In this document: one piece after another, positions 1-11,460 of the stretch
How positions within the stretch are numbered: the first letter of the stretch is position 1
Layout: each line of letters begins with the position of its first letter
DNA from: Sthenelais limicola
Taxonomy: Eukaryota; Annelida; Polychaeta; Phyllodocida; Sigalionidae
NCBI GenBank assembly: GCA_942159475.1
Contig: OW804096.1
Location: forward strand, 107,110,194 to 107,174,193
Reading direction: 5' to 3'
Length of the DNA stretch: 64,000 nt
Position numbers and translations under genes: made by a program
Notes under the pieces: model-generated
Database searches by the model: none
What the model was told of the DNA's origin: nothing
What the model saw: the letters and a program-made list of their open reading frames with translations, nothing else

Positions 1-197
1 TGGAGTCCCCCTATTAGGGACAAGTAAATGTGTTGGCAACAACCTATTTTACCCCTGTTCCACTAGGGATTTCTGCATGCCAACACTGTCTTGAAATGTT
101 GCGAACAATTTTTAGGCCTGTTGGCAACCCTTTTTGCCTGTTGGCGCCATTTTTCTCTCTTGTGGAATGCTGGAAAAGTCTTCCTGTTGCGATCCTA

Positions 198-855
198 ATA
201 GGGTGATTCCACTAGAGAGAAGAACAGAACTAAATTCAGAAACACAATGCCAGCACATGGGTGCCACCAGTTGAAAGTGGTTGAAAGTCGGAATATAGTC
301 TGATTCATTTAGCTGTTATATAAAATCTAAAAGTACAGTTCCCAGAAAATGCGGCAACCTATCGGTAGACTATACTTCTCATCGGTTACCACTCTTATTT
401 CCGCTGTTGCAGTTCCCACATTGCACTCGCCCTTTCAACGCTGCATTCATTCACTTGATGTAGTGTTGGATCTACTCAGGGCAGTCCACTACCCACTTTA
501 CTGACTTAGGACCACCAATCTATAAGGTTAGGTTTAGGGCTAGTTTTAGTATTGATTTGAAGTAACATTTAACAGCTAAATCGTCTGAGTCTATCATCAC
601 CCGAATAGGATCCCGCACTTTGTGGTTATAGGGGAATCTCCGCATACATGCAACCTCGTAACTGGGAGTCGGCTCTGCGATGCAGTGTGGCACCTACACA
701 CGATACCCGAATAGGCCTATACCCGGTTCCAACACATTCAGATCCTCCTTCAATTGCATTTTTGTTGCCGACATAAAATGATGGGTGTTTTGTTGGCAAC
801 ACAAAATTTGGCGCAGCACTTTTTTTTAGTTTTCATCCTAGTGGAGTCCCCCTAT
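198..855. mobile_element. Candidate small non-autonomous TIR element
   Basis: ATAGGGTGATTCCACTAG at 198-215 is the imperfect inverse (2 mismatches in 18) of CTAGTGGAGTCCCCCTAT at 838-855, giving a unit of about 660 bp with no coding frame. A further copy of the right-end motif, TGGAGTCCCCCTATTAGGGA, opens the window at 1-20, so another copy may end there. TGTTGGCAAC-like words recur at about 32, 130 and 792. No clear target duplication is visible, so the boundaries are an inference. Confidence 0.4.
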
Positions 856-1025
856 AATGATCGAAATAAAAGTTTATCAAGCAATCAAGCAAACACATAA
901 CACATAGTTTACGATACGCTCGAAATACCACACTGCTATCTTAATTTTTATTTGATCAAAGGCCAATACATTAAACAGTCATATCTAAATCGTTCATATT
1001 ATCTTTTGCAGACCTGAAAGTAAAG

Positions 1026-2772
1026 ATGAGTCGCCTTACAGTAGGTCGGCGATCTTTACCCGCAGTTAAACTATCATCGCCTAGTGCTGGTCAGGTGCCT
1101 CGAATTCTAGGAGGACTCACAGCTCGGAGCGAATTTACTTTCCCACCAAAAGGTGAGTAACGCAGACCTACTTCTTCTTCTTCTTCTTCTTCTTCTGCCA
1201 TCAGACAATGTCTATTTTCTCCAGTAATCCTTCTAAATAATATTAACGTTTAAAACCCCAATCAAGATAATACGATTTACCGACACGTTGCTATTTAGAA
1301 AATTAAAAACTATCAGGAAACCAAATATTGCTAATCGTCCAGTGTTGGTGTTTCCCTTCCAATTTAACGTATACCTCTCTAGATAAGTATGGCTGAGGAA
1401 AACGAACAGGCCCTAAATGGCCCTAGATTGCGCGATGCAGTATAATGAAAAATATCTTATCCGTTGCCCTTTTATTTGCCGATTGCATTATTTGTATTCA
1501 TTCTATTCAGGTTTACTAAGTGAGAGAAATGACAAGGCTAAAGGGAATGGCAAGAAAATAAAGAAGAGGGTAAGATTAAAGCTACCAAATGAGCCAACAC
1601 CCGGTCCATCGCCAAGGCTCGATCCGTTTGAGAACAACTGGCTTGTGGATACCCCGAGGCTAATCATATCGGAGAAAACGATGGTCGATCTGAAGTCCAA
1701 ACTTCAAACTGAACTCAATGGATTTCACGATGATGTTTGTTATATTCCCGACGCGGAGTATGACGATGTACAGAAAGAAGGAAGGCTGCTGATGAATTTC
1801 ATTGCTCGACGAATTGCCAAAATGGAGATTACAAATGGGTTGAAAATAGAAAAGCATGTATTTTGTGGGAGTACATATGAACGGACTCAGTCAATGTACA
1901 TCTTGGATGCTGATGTCCTAATGCTTTTTAGCCTCTACCCAAAAGCTAGGATAGAATCTTTACAACCGGGCTACCAATATATAAAACTCCCAAAATTCAA
2001 CCATAGGGATGGTGGACCAAATGATCCCTGGACCTTTGGGCGTTCAGAAGATGGTGATTATCTTTCATGTAGGATGCTAGCCTGGCTTTTCCATGGGATC
2101 ATAGAATCTGCGCTGAAAACCCGATCCAATGCAGTCTTGCAACCTTTCACTATACAAGAGGGTAAATCGCAAATAATCGTGTTGGTGAATGATAGGTACA
2201 ACTTTCACATCATCCCTGCTGTTTGGGAAGAGAGAACAGAGACATATCTTGTCACAAGACCGTACATGAATGATGAAAACCCCTTTTCTGACATGATGTG
2301 GAGGTGCGATTATTCGGACAGTGAACGAAACATGTTCAATGCAATGGCTTTTGCTGACCGGGGTTCGCGTGTGAAGGTTTACCAGATTTTCAAAGCACTG
2401 ATAAGGCTTGAACACACTTTAGAAGGACTCGAAGAAGAGCACATAAAAACTATTTTGCTGTACCTCTTTGATTCCGATATAGACAATACACCCAGATGGC
2501 AACGGGGAAGTCTTGAAAATTGCTTCAAAAATGTATTAAAAGAGCTCAAACTTCACCTGAACCGACGGAATCTGCCCCATTTCTTTATCAGAGACCTAAA
2601 TCTATTTGACAAAATACCTGACAGAACCTGGAACAATCTTAAAAATCGCGTGTCGTATTTGGCATCGAATGACAGAGAATGCGTGCGAATATTAAAGAAG
2701 AGAAGGCGGATCAGGATGGATCCCATGGGGAGGGCCATCACCGACTCGGTCACGTCGACCAAGACTATTTAA
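1026..2772 (+). CDS. Mab-21/cGAS-like nucleotidyltransferase-fold protein, two coding exons
   Basis: Exon 1 (coding part 1026-1152) ends at donor GTGAGT. The intron 1153-1510 ends in a pyrimidine-rich TTCTATTCAG acceptor, and exon 2 runs 1511-2772. Exon 1 leaves one base (G) and exon 2 supplies GT, so the phases match and give a 462-residue protein. A splice acceptor (TCTTTTGCAG) lies 14 bases before the ATG, with no stop between them, so an upstream exon is likely and the start is uncertain. The Mab-21/cGAS fold is recognised from the nucleotidyltransferase GS motif (FCGSTYERTQ, Gly162-Ser163), the DAD acidic pair (Asp175, Asp177), and the C-terminal helical signature with HIKTILLYLFD, RGSLENCF and LPHFFIRDLNLF. 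The third acidic residue of the active site is replaced: YNFHIIPAV has His275 where active cGAS-like enzymes have Asp. No zinc-thumb motif of vertebrate cGAS is visible. A basic stretch (KKIKKRVRLKLP) follows the splice. Family members include cyclic-dinucleotide synthases and inactive homologues. Which this is remains open. Confidence 0.85.
1170..1196. repeat. (CTT)n microsatellite
   Basis: About nine CTT units lie inside the intron of the Mab-21/cGAS-like gene, just after its donor site. Confidence 0.95.
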
Positions 2773-3348
2773 ACTTTATTATTGTTTGTTTGTATAACAT
2801 TAGTCCTCATTTATTACGGGTAGTAATTGTTATCTTATGCACGCATTGCAAGCATTTCACAAATATAATGCATTATACACTTAATGTATAGTTTTTTCTG
2901 CCGATGAATAATTGTGTACATCTTGCTCAGGATTGTCAACGCTATGCATAAAATGCAAAGCAATAATTGTATGTATATGTTAAGATGTAGAACACATAAA
3001 AATGTATATTGTAATTCATATGATACTCTTACTCTTTTTTTGAAACATGATTTTATTCAGCCTGTCAACAAAGCTCTCCACGCCTCGAGCAATATACATC
3101 TAGATTTACATAGCTCGCTTCTTGCTGTTAAAAATAGATTTTGATTAAAATCCTTCGTCGATGGGGGTAGGGGGTATGTATAATTATTATATTTTCGCAA
3201 ACTACCCGACAAAATGATTATCTCGCCATGAACAACTCTGGACGCTATAATATTTAACAGAAACATTTCTCATTGTGTTTTAAAGATCTATGTGTCAGTT
3301 TTGACTCAGATTTTGACAGGTTGCATTTAAATCTGCATTGAGTTTTAA
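2773..3348. other. 3' flank of the Mab-21/cGAS-like gene, no gene seen
   Basis: AT-rich sequence after the stop codon. I see no canonical AATAAA signal close to the stop and no coding frame that looks real. Confidence 0.6.
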
Positions 3349-3847
3349 TCATATTTCTTTTGTTTCACCGTTCACATTTTGGGCTTTGTTCTGATATAAT
3401 ATTATTTTACTCTTCATTGCTAATTCTGATATTATCGACCTGAAGATTAATATACCCTCATGGAATATTTTTTGCCTTTGTATTATAGCTTTTATTTGTA
3501 ATATGATCCATCCAATTACTCTAGCATTGTTGCTATCTGTTCTTATACCGAAAATGATATCTTTTGCATTTATTTCCATCTTCGTTCCATTTTTTTAGGA
3601 TCATTTTGTCGCCATTGGTTCTGTTCAGATAACCTGTAGACTCAATAAAAAGAAATACTTCTTCCCATATTGTCTTTGTTTTTCTACATCCCACAAAGAA
3701 ATGTATTATATCGTCGTTATACCTGCAGACCGAACATTTTTTATTTTTTATTATTCCCATATTACTTAGTTTAACATTGCATGTTATAGTTCTATGTAAT
3801 ACACGATATTGAAGTCTGGATTCTTTATTCTCGTCGTCTGATGACAC
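3349..3847 (-). pseudogene. LINE ORF2 3' fragment, frameshifted
   Basis: Two overlapping minus-strand frames (3847-3533 and 3579-3349) together read as the C-terminal end of a non-LTR retrotransposon ORF2. The first holds RLQYRVLHRTITCN followed by the zinc-binding segment CSVCRYNDDIIHFFVGC. The second holds IIGWIILQIKAIIQRQKIF-like sequence (actual start VIGWIILQIKAIIQRQ). Both halves align in order with the tail of the larger minus-strand frame at 11.7-12.5 kb (FQYKILHKIITCN, CSFCSDEDDLAHFFVTC, IINWIFLQIKAFIHRQKLF), so this is a diverged relative. A frameshift separates the halves near 3533-3579. A 14-base T run abuts it at about 3848. No promoter or reverse transcriptase core remains, so it is inactive. 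The clade is probably Tx1/L1-like by the motif, but this is an inference. Confidence 0.8.
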
Positions 3848-5769
3848 TTTTTTTTTTTTTTTACATAATCATGAAATATTTAGCTTCTATTCATCTTGTA
3901 ACAATCATCAGTTTTATCGAGTTTCTTGCCATGACATTTGATATCAATTTCATTTTGAAAGACTTGAATAGATATAGACTTACATCCAACAGTACCTTTG
4001 AACTGGGTCGTCCTTTTGAACAATATTTGCCATAAATAAATATCGAGTATACGATTCTTGTACTAGTATGGAAATTCGCCAATCATCGAATACACATCAG
4101 GTGATAATATGATAATGCAAATGGAGACGTTTTGAACACTTTTGAATTTAAACCATGAACACAATATAATTAGTGCATTTGAGAACAGACTCACATCGAC
4201 ACAAATAATTAAGCAGCAAAAGCTTATCTTCTCTTATATATTTGTTAATAATTTAGTTCCAAACTGAAGATTTATGAATGAAAGACCAAACATTTATAAT
4301 ACATCTGCTCATAAACGCTCAAAGCACATTCCCACAGGAGTCACATCTTCTTTCCTTCATCATCAAGCAGCATAAGATGCCGATTGGAAAACACAAGATT
4401 GCAATCACGTATCCTAGCATCGTATAATCGTCCCTCATGTAACCCTGTATAACAAATACAATTTATGGGTAAAGATTGCTAGATTGTGAAACACTCTTTC
4501 TCAATTTTATCAGACTATCTCTTCCTTTTCCCATGGTGGTTCTTGATCCCCAAAGTACTTTGGATAATCGGGGGGGGGGGGGCATGTCTGCTGAAAAGGA
4601 GTCATGCAAAAATGTAAAATGTAAAAAAAGTGCATATGGGTGTATAATATAATTATATTTCAAAATATCTATAATCCGATGAGTAGACACAATCTGGTAT
4701 TAGATCATTAGAAAGAAAATCAGCAGTATGCTTGTCCAGCCATAACTCAAAACTAGATTTTCCTCTAGGTGCCATCACAAGGTAATTGGGATACTAGCAG
4801 ACCTTTCAATTATATCTAGTTATCGGTGCACGGCTTCTCATGATTAGTGCTGCAGAATCATGTTATACACGAAGAGGAATATTATGGCTAATGGTTTGAG
4901 AGAAACGTCCCATCTACACAATAATAAGGCTGTGATATCCACTTTAAAAGAAAAAGGTTGTGATATCCATGTATTAATTGTTTGTTAAATTTGATCACTT
5001 CATCGTCTATGAATAAACTATTTCATGTATTTCGGAAGTGTGGGATCATTTCGGGCCTATTATGAAAGCGTAGCGTGCACAGGGGCGCACGCGCCACCCT
5101 TTTTTTTAAACAGATTTTATTTCGAAACAAATTTCACGTAAGTGATACCTTTCAATGTTCGAAAGTATTTCTGCTGCAGATACAAATTACAATAACAAAG
5201 AGTAGTTATCAAACGATAGGCTACATTAGAGAAGATCTGATACGGCAATACTGGACTTACAGGATCTTACAAGAAAGTTCTTTTAATGTAGCTCTACACG
5301 ACAAGAATAAACCGTATGTAATACTAATTTGTTTGTAAGTTTTTTTCGCCGACTAAAATACAATAATGCGATATACATGAATACATGAATACGCAAATAA
5401 TTCCCTGCTAACATTGTGAAAAGAAACTTCAGAATCATATTTCAGAATATCGGTTGTTCGTTTGATTTGATTTCTAGTATATTAATAAGATAAAGTAAAG
5501 ATGTTTGTTATATACAGGGTATAATTATATCAACTAATGAGTTGGTTGAAGGAGCGTGAATATTGCAAGAGTTGCATAGCAGCGAGTGCGATATCCTACG
5601 TGACTGACACTAACGAGTTGGTTAACTGTTAACTGTATATGCTTTTGATAATATAAATAGAAAACATCTTTGAGTCAAATTGAATTTGGGCGGTAAACTT
5701 GGTAAAAAAAACTAATTGGTTTAACCGGCCATTGTATTGAAGAATGTATTAAAGTCTCACAATAAGTAG
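3848..5769. other. Non-coding stretch, no gene seen
   Basis: AT-rich sequence with a poly-T run at about 3848-3862 and a 12-base G run at about 4570. Short frames here have no recognisable similarity or splice context. Confidence 0.6.
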
Positions 5770-6578
5770 CTAATGATCGAGGTGCACAAATGGATGAGCA
5801 GTAATAGGTTGAAAATAAATGCGAAAAAATGCTTATATCAATATATAGGCAGTAAGAGAAAGCTAAAAGAAAAAGAGTATTCGCAGAGATCTAAGTCCCA
5901 TTTATATAGAGGGAAATGAAATAAATAGAGTCTCTAACGTGAAATATCTTGGCTATGAGGTGAATGAAAATCTGAACTTCGATCGACATTTTTCCAAATT
6001 AAAATTCGGAATTCAATCAATTAGCTCGTATTAGATTCTATTTAGACAAAGGCACTACAACACAAATCGTCAAAGCTCAGATTCTACCACTAGCAGAATA
6101 TGGGCTTATGTTTTTCAACATGGCTAGTAACTTTATTATAAGGAAACTGCAAAATGTGGTAAATCGTGGTATAAGACTCATAAACCCTCATAACAATGAC
6201 CCAATAGTGGATATTATGAGAAGCCTTAATATTGTATCATTAGAAAAAAGAGGCTGCCTCTCCCTTGTAGGTCTAATGTTCAATTTTAAGGATATCATCG
6301 AAAACGTACAGGAAATGCCCAGAGCCACTAGACTGGCTGGAGGGGTTATGTTAAAGGTGCTACACCCACAATCAGAGAAATTAAGAAGTAGTCCGCATGT
6401 ACAAGGCCCACTAATGTGGAATAACCTTGAAAATCAAATAAAATTAGAACCATGGGACAAATTGAAACGATTACTAAAATCCAGAGACGGCTGGACGGTG
6501 TGTGACAAACCCGCGGCCATGGCCGTGGCCTACTCCAAAGGGTATATATGTGAGTCACATCAGGCCCCTCGGGTTTGA
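5770..6578 (+). pseudogene. Non-LTR retrotransposon reverse transcriptase 3' fragment
   Basis: Reading across at least two frame changes gives the thumb and connection region of a LINE reverse transcriptase. HKWMSSNRLKINAKKC lies at about 5785-5835. NRVSNVKYLGYEVNENLNF matches the family signature VKYLG...L.F and lies at about 5930-5980. AEYGLMFFN, then KLQNVVNRGIRLINP, lie at about 6090-6190. The last 156 residues are open from 6108. The catalytic palm (YxDD box) is absent, so this is a 5'-truncated, decayed copy. The order of motifs fits the CR1/Jockey-type group, but I cannot place the clade. The end of the frame overlaps a repeat that is found again at 7.9 kb, which may be the 3' region of the same family. 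Confidence 0.75.
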
Positions 6579-6680
6579 CAAGGACCATGGTAGGGGACCC
6601 AGGCAATATCAACCTGTTTGCATAGAAAACACGTTGTAGGCCAAAAACCAGTGACTGATTCTCATAGATATTGATCCCCT
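6498..6680 (+). repeat. Dispersed repeat, copy 1 of 2
   Basis: This segment, containing CACATCAGGCCCCTCGGGTT and CCAAAAACCAGTGACTGATT, recurs in the same orientation at 7917-8100 with only scattered differences. Copy 1 overlaps the end of the LINE frame, so the repeat may be a LINE 3' end. Confidence 0.85.
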
Positions 6681-6750
6681 CGACACGATTATGAAGAAAA
6701 ATCTTAGCTAACTTACGAATTCTATTACCTGTAGTACATTTTCTATTTAA

Positions 6751-7600
6751 AAGAACATACCGCCTTCAGTATAATGATAGCCTTATCCCTTCTTCTTGAG
6801 GTAAAATCAATGTCAGTTAGGTTCGAACATAAATATGGTGAACAATAAGAGTGCTGGAGTGCTTATAATCTTGGATTATGATGTTTAATATAGGCAGACA
6901 TCTTCGGAGGACTCATGACGTCACTGCCTGCATGCTAGCATGCCAAGTGCACCGTGGTCATGCTCCTCCTCCTAATGGCATTTTTGCAATGATATATAGC
7001 AGGAATAGACATGTCCTCATTAGATTTGAATCTCTACATGCTATTCCTGGCCAGATTTCACTTTTTGAAGTGTGATGTTATGAAAGAAAAGATGTTCTGC
7101 AAGTGGTAAACAAAATCTTGCTACCACCGAACTGACAACACTCCAATCGCCCCCTCTTATCGCTCACAGATACACCAACATTTTCGGGACTAATACAGGC
7201 TTCATTTCAAACCATCTAAGTTCAAACAACCCCATAACACTCTAGTTATAGCCTATGTCACTCAATATTAGCAGGAAAAATTGCTTTTTAGGGGTTTGAA
7301 GGGAGGAAAACATGATTCAAACTGCTACCCAACCATGCCCACAGAGCCTTTGGTCGATACCGGGAGATGCCGGCATCAGCTTAGAATTTAGCCTTGATGA
7401 TGTCAAACTCAAGGAGGATTCTGGGTAATATTCCCCCAAATGGCGGCAGTCATGAATCTTGAATCGAGTCTATTTCGGATGTTTCAAATGCTTTTATCCA
7501 CGTTGTATTAGATACTAGGGATATTTCTGAACTACAGGTACGTTTTTATTTAATAAAAGAACCTATTGCGGTACCATTGTACTGAAGGCGGTACTTTATT
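6751..7600. mobile_element. TTAA-flanked MITE (piggyBac- or Kolobok-like target)
   Basis: The termini share TACCGCCTTCAGTA at 6757-6770 and, inverted, 7581-7594. Over the outer 29 bases, 24 match. TTAA flanks both ends (6747-6750 and 7601-7604). The best evidence is an empty site in the same window: at about 8721-8745 the flanking repeat reads TTCTATTTAAGTACATT without interruption, whereas here the same flanks are separated by this 850-bp insert. It contains no transposase frame. TTAA duplication is known for piggyBac and Kolobok superfamilies, and I cannot choose between them. It carries a palindromic TGACGTCA at 6916-6923. Confidence 0.85.
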
Positions 7601-7716
7601 TTAAGTACATTCGTCCCTAGCTTCTTGGGTTGGATTCACGACCTCTACTTTTGCGCAGGGGAACTAAACAAATACTAATAAATGGTGTCTCCCAATACCG
7701 CCGCTTGCGCCACTGC

Positions 7717-7752
7717 ATACACATGCCTCACACAGGGGTGAGGCATGTGTAT
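7717..7752. repeat. Perfect 15-bp stem hairpin
   Basis: ATACACATGCCTCAC at 7717-7731 is followed, after six bases, by its exact inverse at 7738-7752. No ORF or terminator context explains it. Confidence 0.85.
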
Positions 7753-7916
7753 TATTAGACACCAAAACAAAAGCGTAGGAGGGGAGGGGGAGGGGCAGCA
7801 GGGGGTTGGGGTGGTGGGCAGCATTGAAAATGAGAAAAAGATTCCATACTTATATAATACAAGTACATAGCCTGAGGCACCACACCCAAATTAATCTTGC
7901 GGCTTTAATTCTTGAC

Positions 7917-8100
7917 GGAGCGTGACACCTGCGTCTGTGGCCGCAGGCTATTCCAAAGGGTATGATTAGTCACATCAGGCCCCTCGGGTTTGACAAGGAC
8001 CATGGTAGGGGACCCAGGCAATATTGACCTGTTTGCATAGAAAACATATTGTAGGCCAAAAACCAGTGACTGATTCTTATAGATATTGATCCTCTCGACG
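7917..8100 (+). repeat. Dispersed repeat, copy 2 of 2
   Basis: Direct repeat of 6498-6680, in the same orientation and largely the same sequence. The two copies diverge after CTCTCGAC. Confidence 0.85.
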
Positions 8101-8492
8101 GTCGGCACCCCCGCTTCTTCCTTGGAAGAAGTCAGAATGACTCTATTTACAATTTCGCACAGTGCACAGACTACTAGTGTCCAACGATATATACTCTTAT
8201 TCCATGTGGTTACTTCTCTGCCTGCATTCAATAATTTCCCCGCTGAGAATGTCTATTGATGCATGGAATACTTAGTTTAGGCCTATACCTACAACCTAGC
8301 GTACTTACATTGTCGATTCAGGCACTCACACTTCCACAATCCATTTTCGTTTCAACCTCCACACTCAACCCACACAGCTACATCCACGCCATTGACCATT
8401 CCGATCCCTTGTTCCATTCCGTACGAGCCGGAAGTCACTTCAACGTAATCAACGTAATCAACGTAACCGGCAAATGGGATTCGAAATGGATA

Positions 8493-8521
8493 GCGCTGTT
8501 TATTAACTGAATAAACAGCGC
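8493..8521. repeat. Short hairpin
   Basis: GCGCTGTTTATT is followed by AATAAACAGCGC after a five-base loop. A three-fold repeat of a 9-base unit (AACGTAATC) precedes it at about 8441-8467. Confidence 0.8.
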
Positions 8522-8664
8522 CGAGGCCCGGGTGGGACGTGGGGTGAAGCGACGGGTGGGTGGAGGGTAATTCATCGGAAATTTAAAATAAAAACAATCT
8601 AAAAGCGTTGAAATATAACCCATTTACTTCCTACAAATAAATACCTTGTGCGGATACTTTCTGG

Positions 8665-8800
8665 ACACGATTATGAAGATAAATCTTAGCTAACTTACGA
8701 ATTCTATTACCTGTAGTACATTTTCTATTTAAGTACATTTGTCCCTAGCTTCTTAGGTTGGATTCACAACCTCTACTTTTGCACAGGGGAACTAAACAAG
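8665..8800 (+). repeat. Dispersed repeat carrying the empty site of the TTAA MITE
   Basis: This copy runs from GACACGATTATGAAG through CTATTTAAGTACATTTG to TTGCACAGGGGAACTAAAC. The other copy is split into 6680-6750 and 7601-7670 by the MITE. A further partial copy of its end lies at about 8815-8850. Confidence 0.85.
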
Positions 8801-8878
8801 TACTCTTCCCAGATTCCCATGACCTCTACTTTTGCGCACGGGAACTAGGCCTACCAAATACTCTTCACAGGTGTGGGT

Positions 8879-8902
8879 GGGGGGGGGGGGGGGGGGGGGG
8901 GG
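8879..8902. repeat. Poly-G run
   Basis: A near-pure G tract of about 24 bases. Its length may be unreliable in assembly. Confidence 0.9.
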
Positions 8903-9754
8903 AGAACGGGACGGCTGGGTGGAGGGGAGTGTGTCGGCAAATGTTTTTCTTTATTCATATAACCTAACATTAACCATAGCAAAACCTACAAATCCTAATA
9001 TCCCGCGGTTATACTCTGGACATTGAGATAGTTAATGAATTGGTAAGATATTGCCTCTGGCAAAGTGTTGTCATAATACGCAGGACGGTATTCCGTGCGC
9101 AGGACGGTATTCCGTGCGTCGTAGGGTAACCTGAGGTAACCGCGCCTAATAAATCTAGTTATTTGAGGTAAAGTATTGAAAAACAGGGTATAGTACTAAA
9201 CGAGCTACTTTATTTCACTTTTATCTCGCAAAGGACAATATATTGTATTCTAAATGTTTGTATTTTAATCTTGGGCAAAAAAAATGTAGAAAATCAACCA
9301 ACAACATGCCATGACCTCTAGCGGCAAACTAGAGTATGAATTATATTTAACATTGAAAGCCACCAGATGGCCGCACCTGTTATTGTTAATTATCGGTTAT
9401 ATGTTATGGCGTATCGCAGAGTTTATGTAAAAGGTTTAGTGATATTTAAAACCCCTTTATTTCTTTACTGAAATGTACAATATATTTTAGAATTGTCGAA
9501 TGAGACATATCACAACCTGTGAAAATTCGTGCAATAAAATTTAATGAAAAAAAAAAAGTTGCCATGACTACAACACCCAACTCACTAGTGATCTACGCAA
9601 TGTGCATAACTCACTCTAGATACGTTGTTCTCAGAGCAATGCGTATATTATCTTTCCTTGGAGAGTTCTATAATAAAATTAGATACCTAATCATACCAAA
9701 CCTCCCCCGACTGCCACCCTAACATCCTTAAATTTATATTCAATAAAGCCCCCC

Positions 9755-9785
<31 letters not shown>

Positions 9786-10028
9786 ACAGACACCTTTGCT
9801 TTACAAAATACGAGTTCACCCTGGGAACACAGAACAAACCTATGTTCGGCACATGATTTTCTTAAAATTATAATTTAATTTGTTTTGAAAGAAAGAATAG
9901 GGTACATCTATACCAATTGATGCATTTTGCAATTTTTACCCAAATTCCCGTTTGCCTCCTATAAGTTAAAACTTTCACTGTGTGGTTAAAATATACAATA
10001 TGAAATACCTACATTACATTCCCTGCAC
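8903..10028. other. Non-coding stretch with simple repeats
   Basis: Contains a tandem duplication of GCAGGACGGTATTCCGTGC at about 9081-9118 and a C run followed by (CA)n at about 9749-9790. No gene is seen. Later exons of the minus-strand gene that starts at 10524 should lie in or beyond this stretch, but I could not identify one. Confidence 0.55.
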
Positions 10029-10524
10029 CTGCCTGGGATGTGAGCTACCTGTCGACCATTGCCAGGCTGTATTATGACAGTGGTGGTGGGCTGTCCATGA
10101 GGTGCATAACCTGCTGTGGCGGGCAGTGCGTAACCCATCTGTGGATGCAGCGTTTGCGGATAACTGAGTTGCTGGTTTTGGAAGGCAGCATGTTGTGGGT
10201 ATGGTACGTGTCCCTGTCCGTAACCTGGCCCTTGTTGAGGTAAAGGAGGAGGGGGAGGCTGAGGCTGTGTTGGGTTTGCTGTTGCTGGGCCTATCTGAGG
10301 AAATTGAGAGCCATAATATGGAGGAAGCTCATTGGTTGCCTTGGTCTGGAAATAAAAAGTTGATAACGCCATTTGGAAATGATGATCACAGGGTTTGGTA
10401 AAATGGTTTACCATTGTCGTGAAATGAACTTGGCTGTAGTATTGATCAAGGCAGTGCGTGTCGACAGGACTAACCACAGGCTAGTAGCAGCAGTAATAGG
10501 ATTTTTATATATACTTACATCCAT
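10029..10524 (-). CDS. Pro/Gln/Tyr-rich protein, first two coding exons (partial)
   Basis: On the minus strand a two-codon first exon, ATG GAT (10524-10519), is followed at once by a consensus donor GTAAGT. The next exon begins at 10345 after TTTTTATTTCCAG and stays in frame, giving MDTKATNELPPYYGSQFPQ. The exon then encodes a low-complexity cytosolic-looking tail: PQPPPPPLPQQ, GYGQGHVPYPQ and many QP/YP pairs, ending TTTVIIQPGNGRQ. Two donors are possible at its end: CAG|GTAGCT (exon end 10049, phase 0, 101 codons so far) or CAG|GTGCAG (exon end 10029). The remaining exons are not identified. Short N-terminal tails of this composition precede a C-terminal membrane domain in small proteins such as the BRI3 and LITAF groups, but without that domain this is only a suggestion. 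The frame, splice phases and composition make a real gene likely. Confidence 0.65.
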
Positions 10525-11460
10525 CTTGCTGATGAAAGTAGAATACGTTCTAATAATCTATCATCTTTAAAGCCAGAGTTTGATGCAAAATATCGTTCAA
10601 ATAAAGGATTGTCGCCCCGTTGTCGCCCGACAACCCTTGGATAGTGAAAGCGTCGGGACCTGGCTGAACGTGTATTGATGAGCATGACAAACTGCTCATG
10701 ACCTATTAATATTTGATGTCCTTGAGTACACAGGTCGAAAACATCTTGTTGCTATACACCATTCATGACATCGGTCAATCTAGTTTTATATGCATCAAAT
10801 TTATATTCCATCAATGAGGCTAACTGGGGTAGGACAAACATATTAATTGATGCAATGAACCCCAATGCCCCCAAACTAGAATGAACGAGTTTTCTGAGAT
10901 GGGAATAAAATAGGGAGGCAAAGGTATTCAATCGAGTACATTCAAAATGCTACGGCCTGACAATCAGTGACATCTAGCGGTATTTTGACGCATTTACATT
11001 AAAGGTAATATTATATATAAATAAACCATGTTTGCTGTTGGAACACGGTGTGTGAACTAAACTAAATATGCTTACCGGTATGCTATTTCTTACTTTATGC
11101 ACATATATATAAACATACAAAAAGTGAATTGTTATAAAAACGAAATATTGACCCAATATTTCATAAATCTATATTTCTTCCTTTTTTGTTTTCACTGTAT
11201 GTATCACGCTCAATAAACGGCAGCCAGAAGACTATGCAACGAAAAATAAATATGCACGTTATATTTCCATCGCGTAGTGGACACATCAACAAACTCACGA
11301 GATTGGCAGCCAGATATTTTATTTCTCGAAACGCCAATCTAGTGAGAAAAAAGAGAGAAACAGAAAGGCAAAAAGCCTTGAGACATTGAATATAATTTTG
11401 CAATGAATATGAACATTTGTAGCTGGAGAGGCGTTCATCCATCTTCTTCACGTTTAAACA
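10525..11460. other. 5' flank of the minus-strand gene, no other gene seen
   Basis: This stretch should hold the 5' untranslated region and promoter of the gene starting at 10524. I see no convincing coding frame or recognisable promoter motif. TTGTCGCCCGACAACCC at about 10620-10636 forms a small palindrome. Confidence 0.5.

Noticed and set aside
9986..10477. Taking the whole 163-codon minus-strand frame as one exon
   Set aside because: The residues before TKATNE read through an intron, as the TTTCCAG acceptor and the in-phase ATG GAT exon upstream show.
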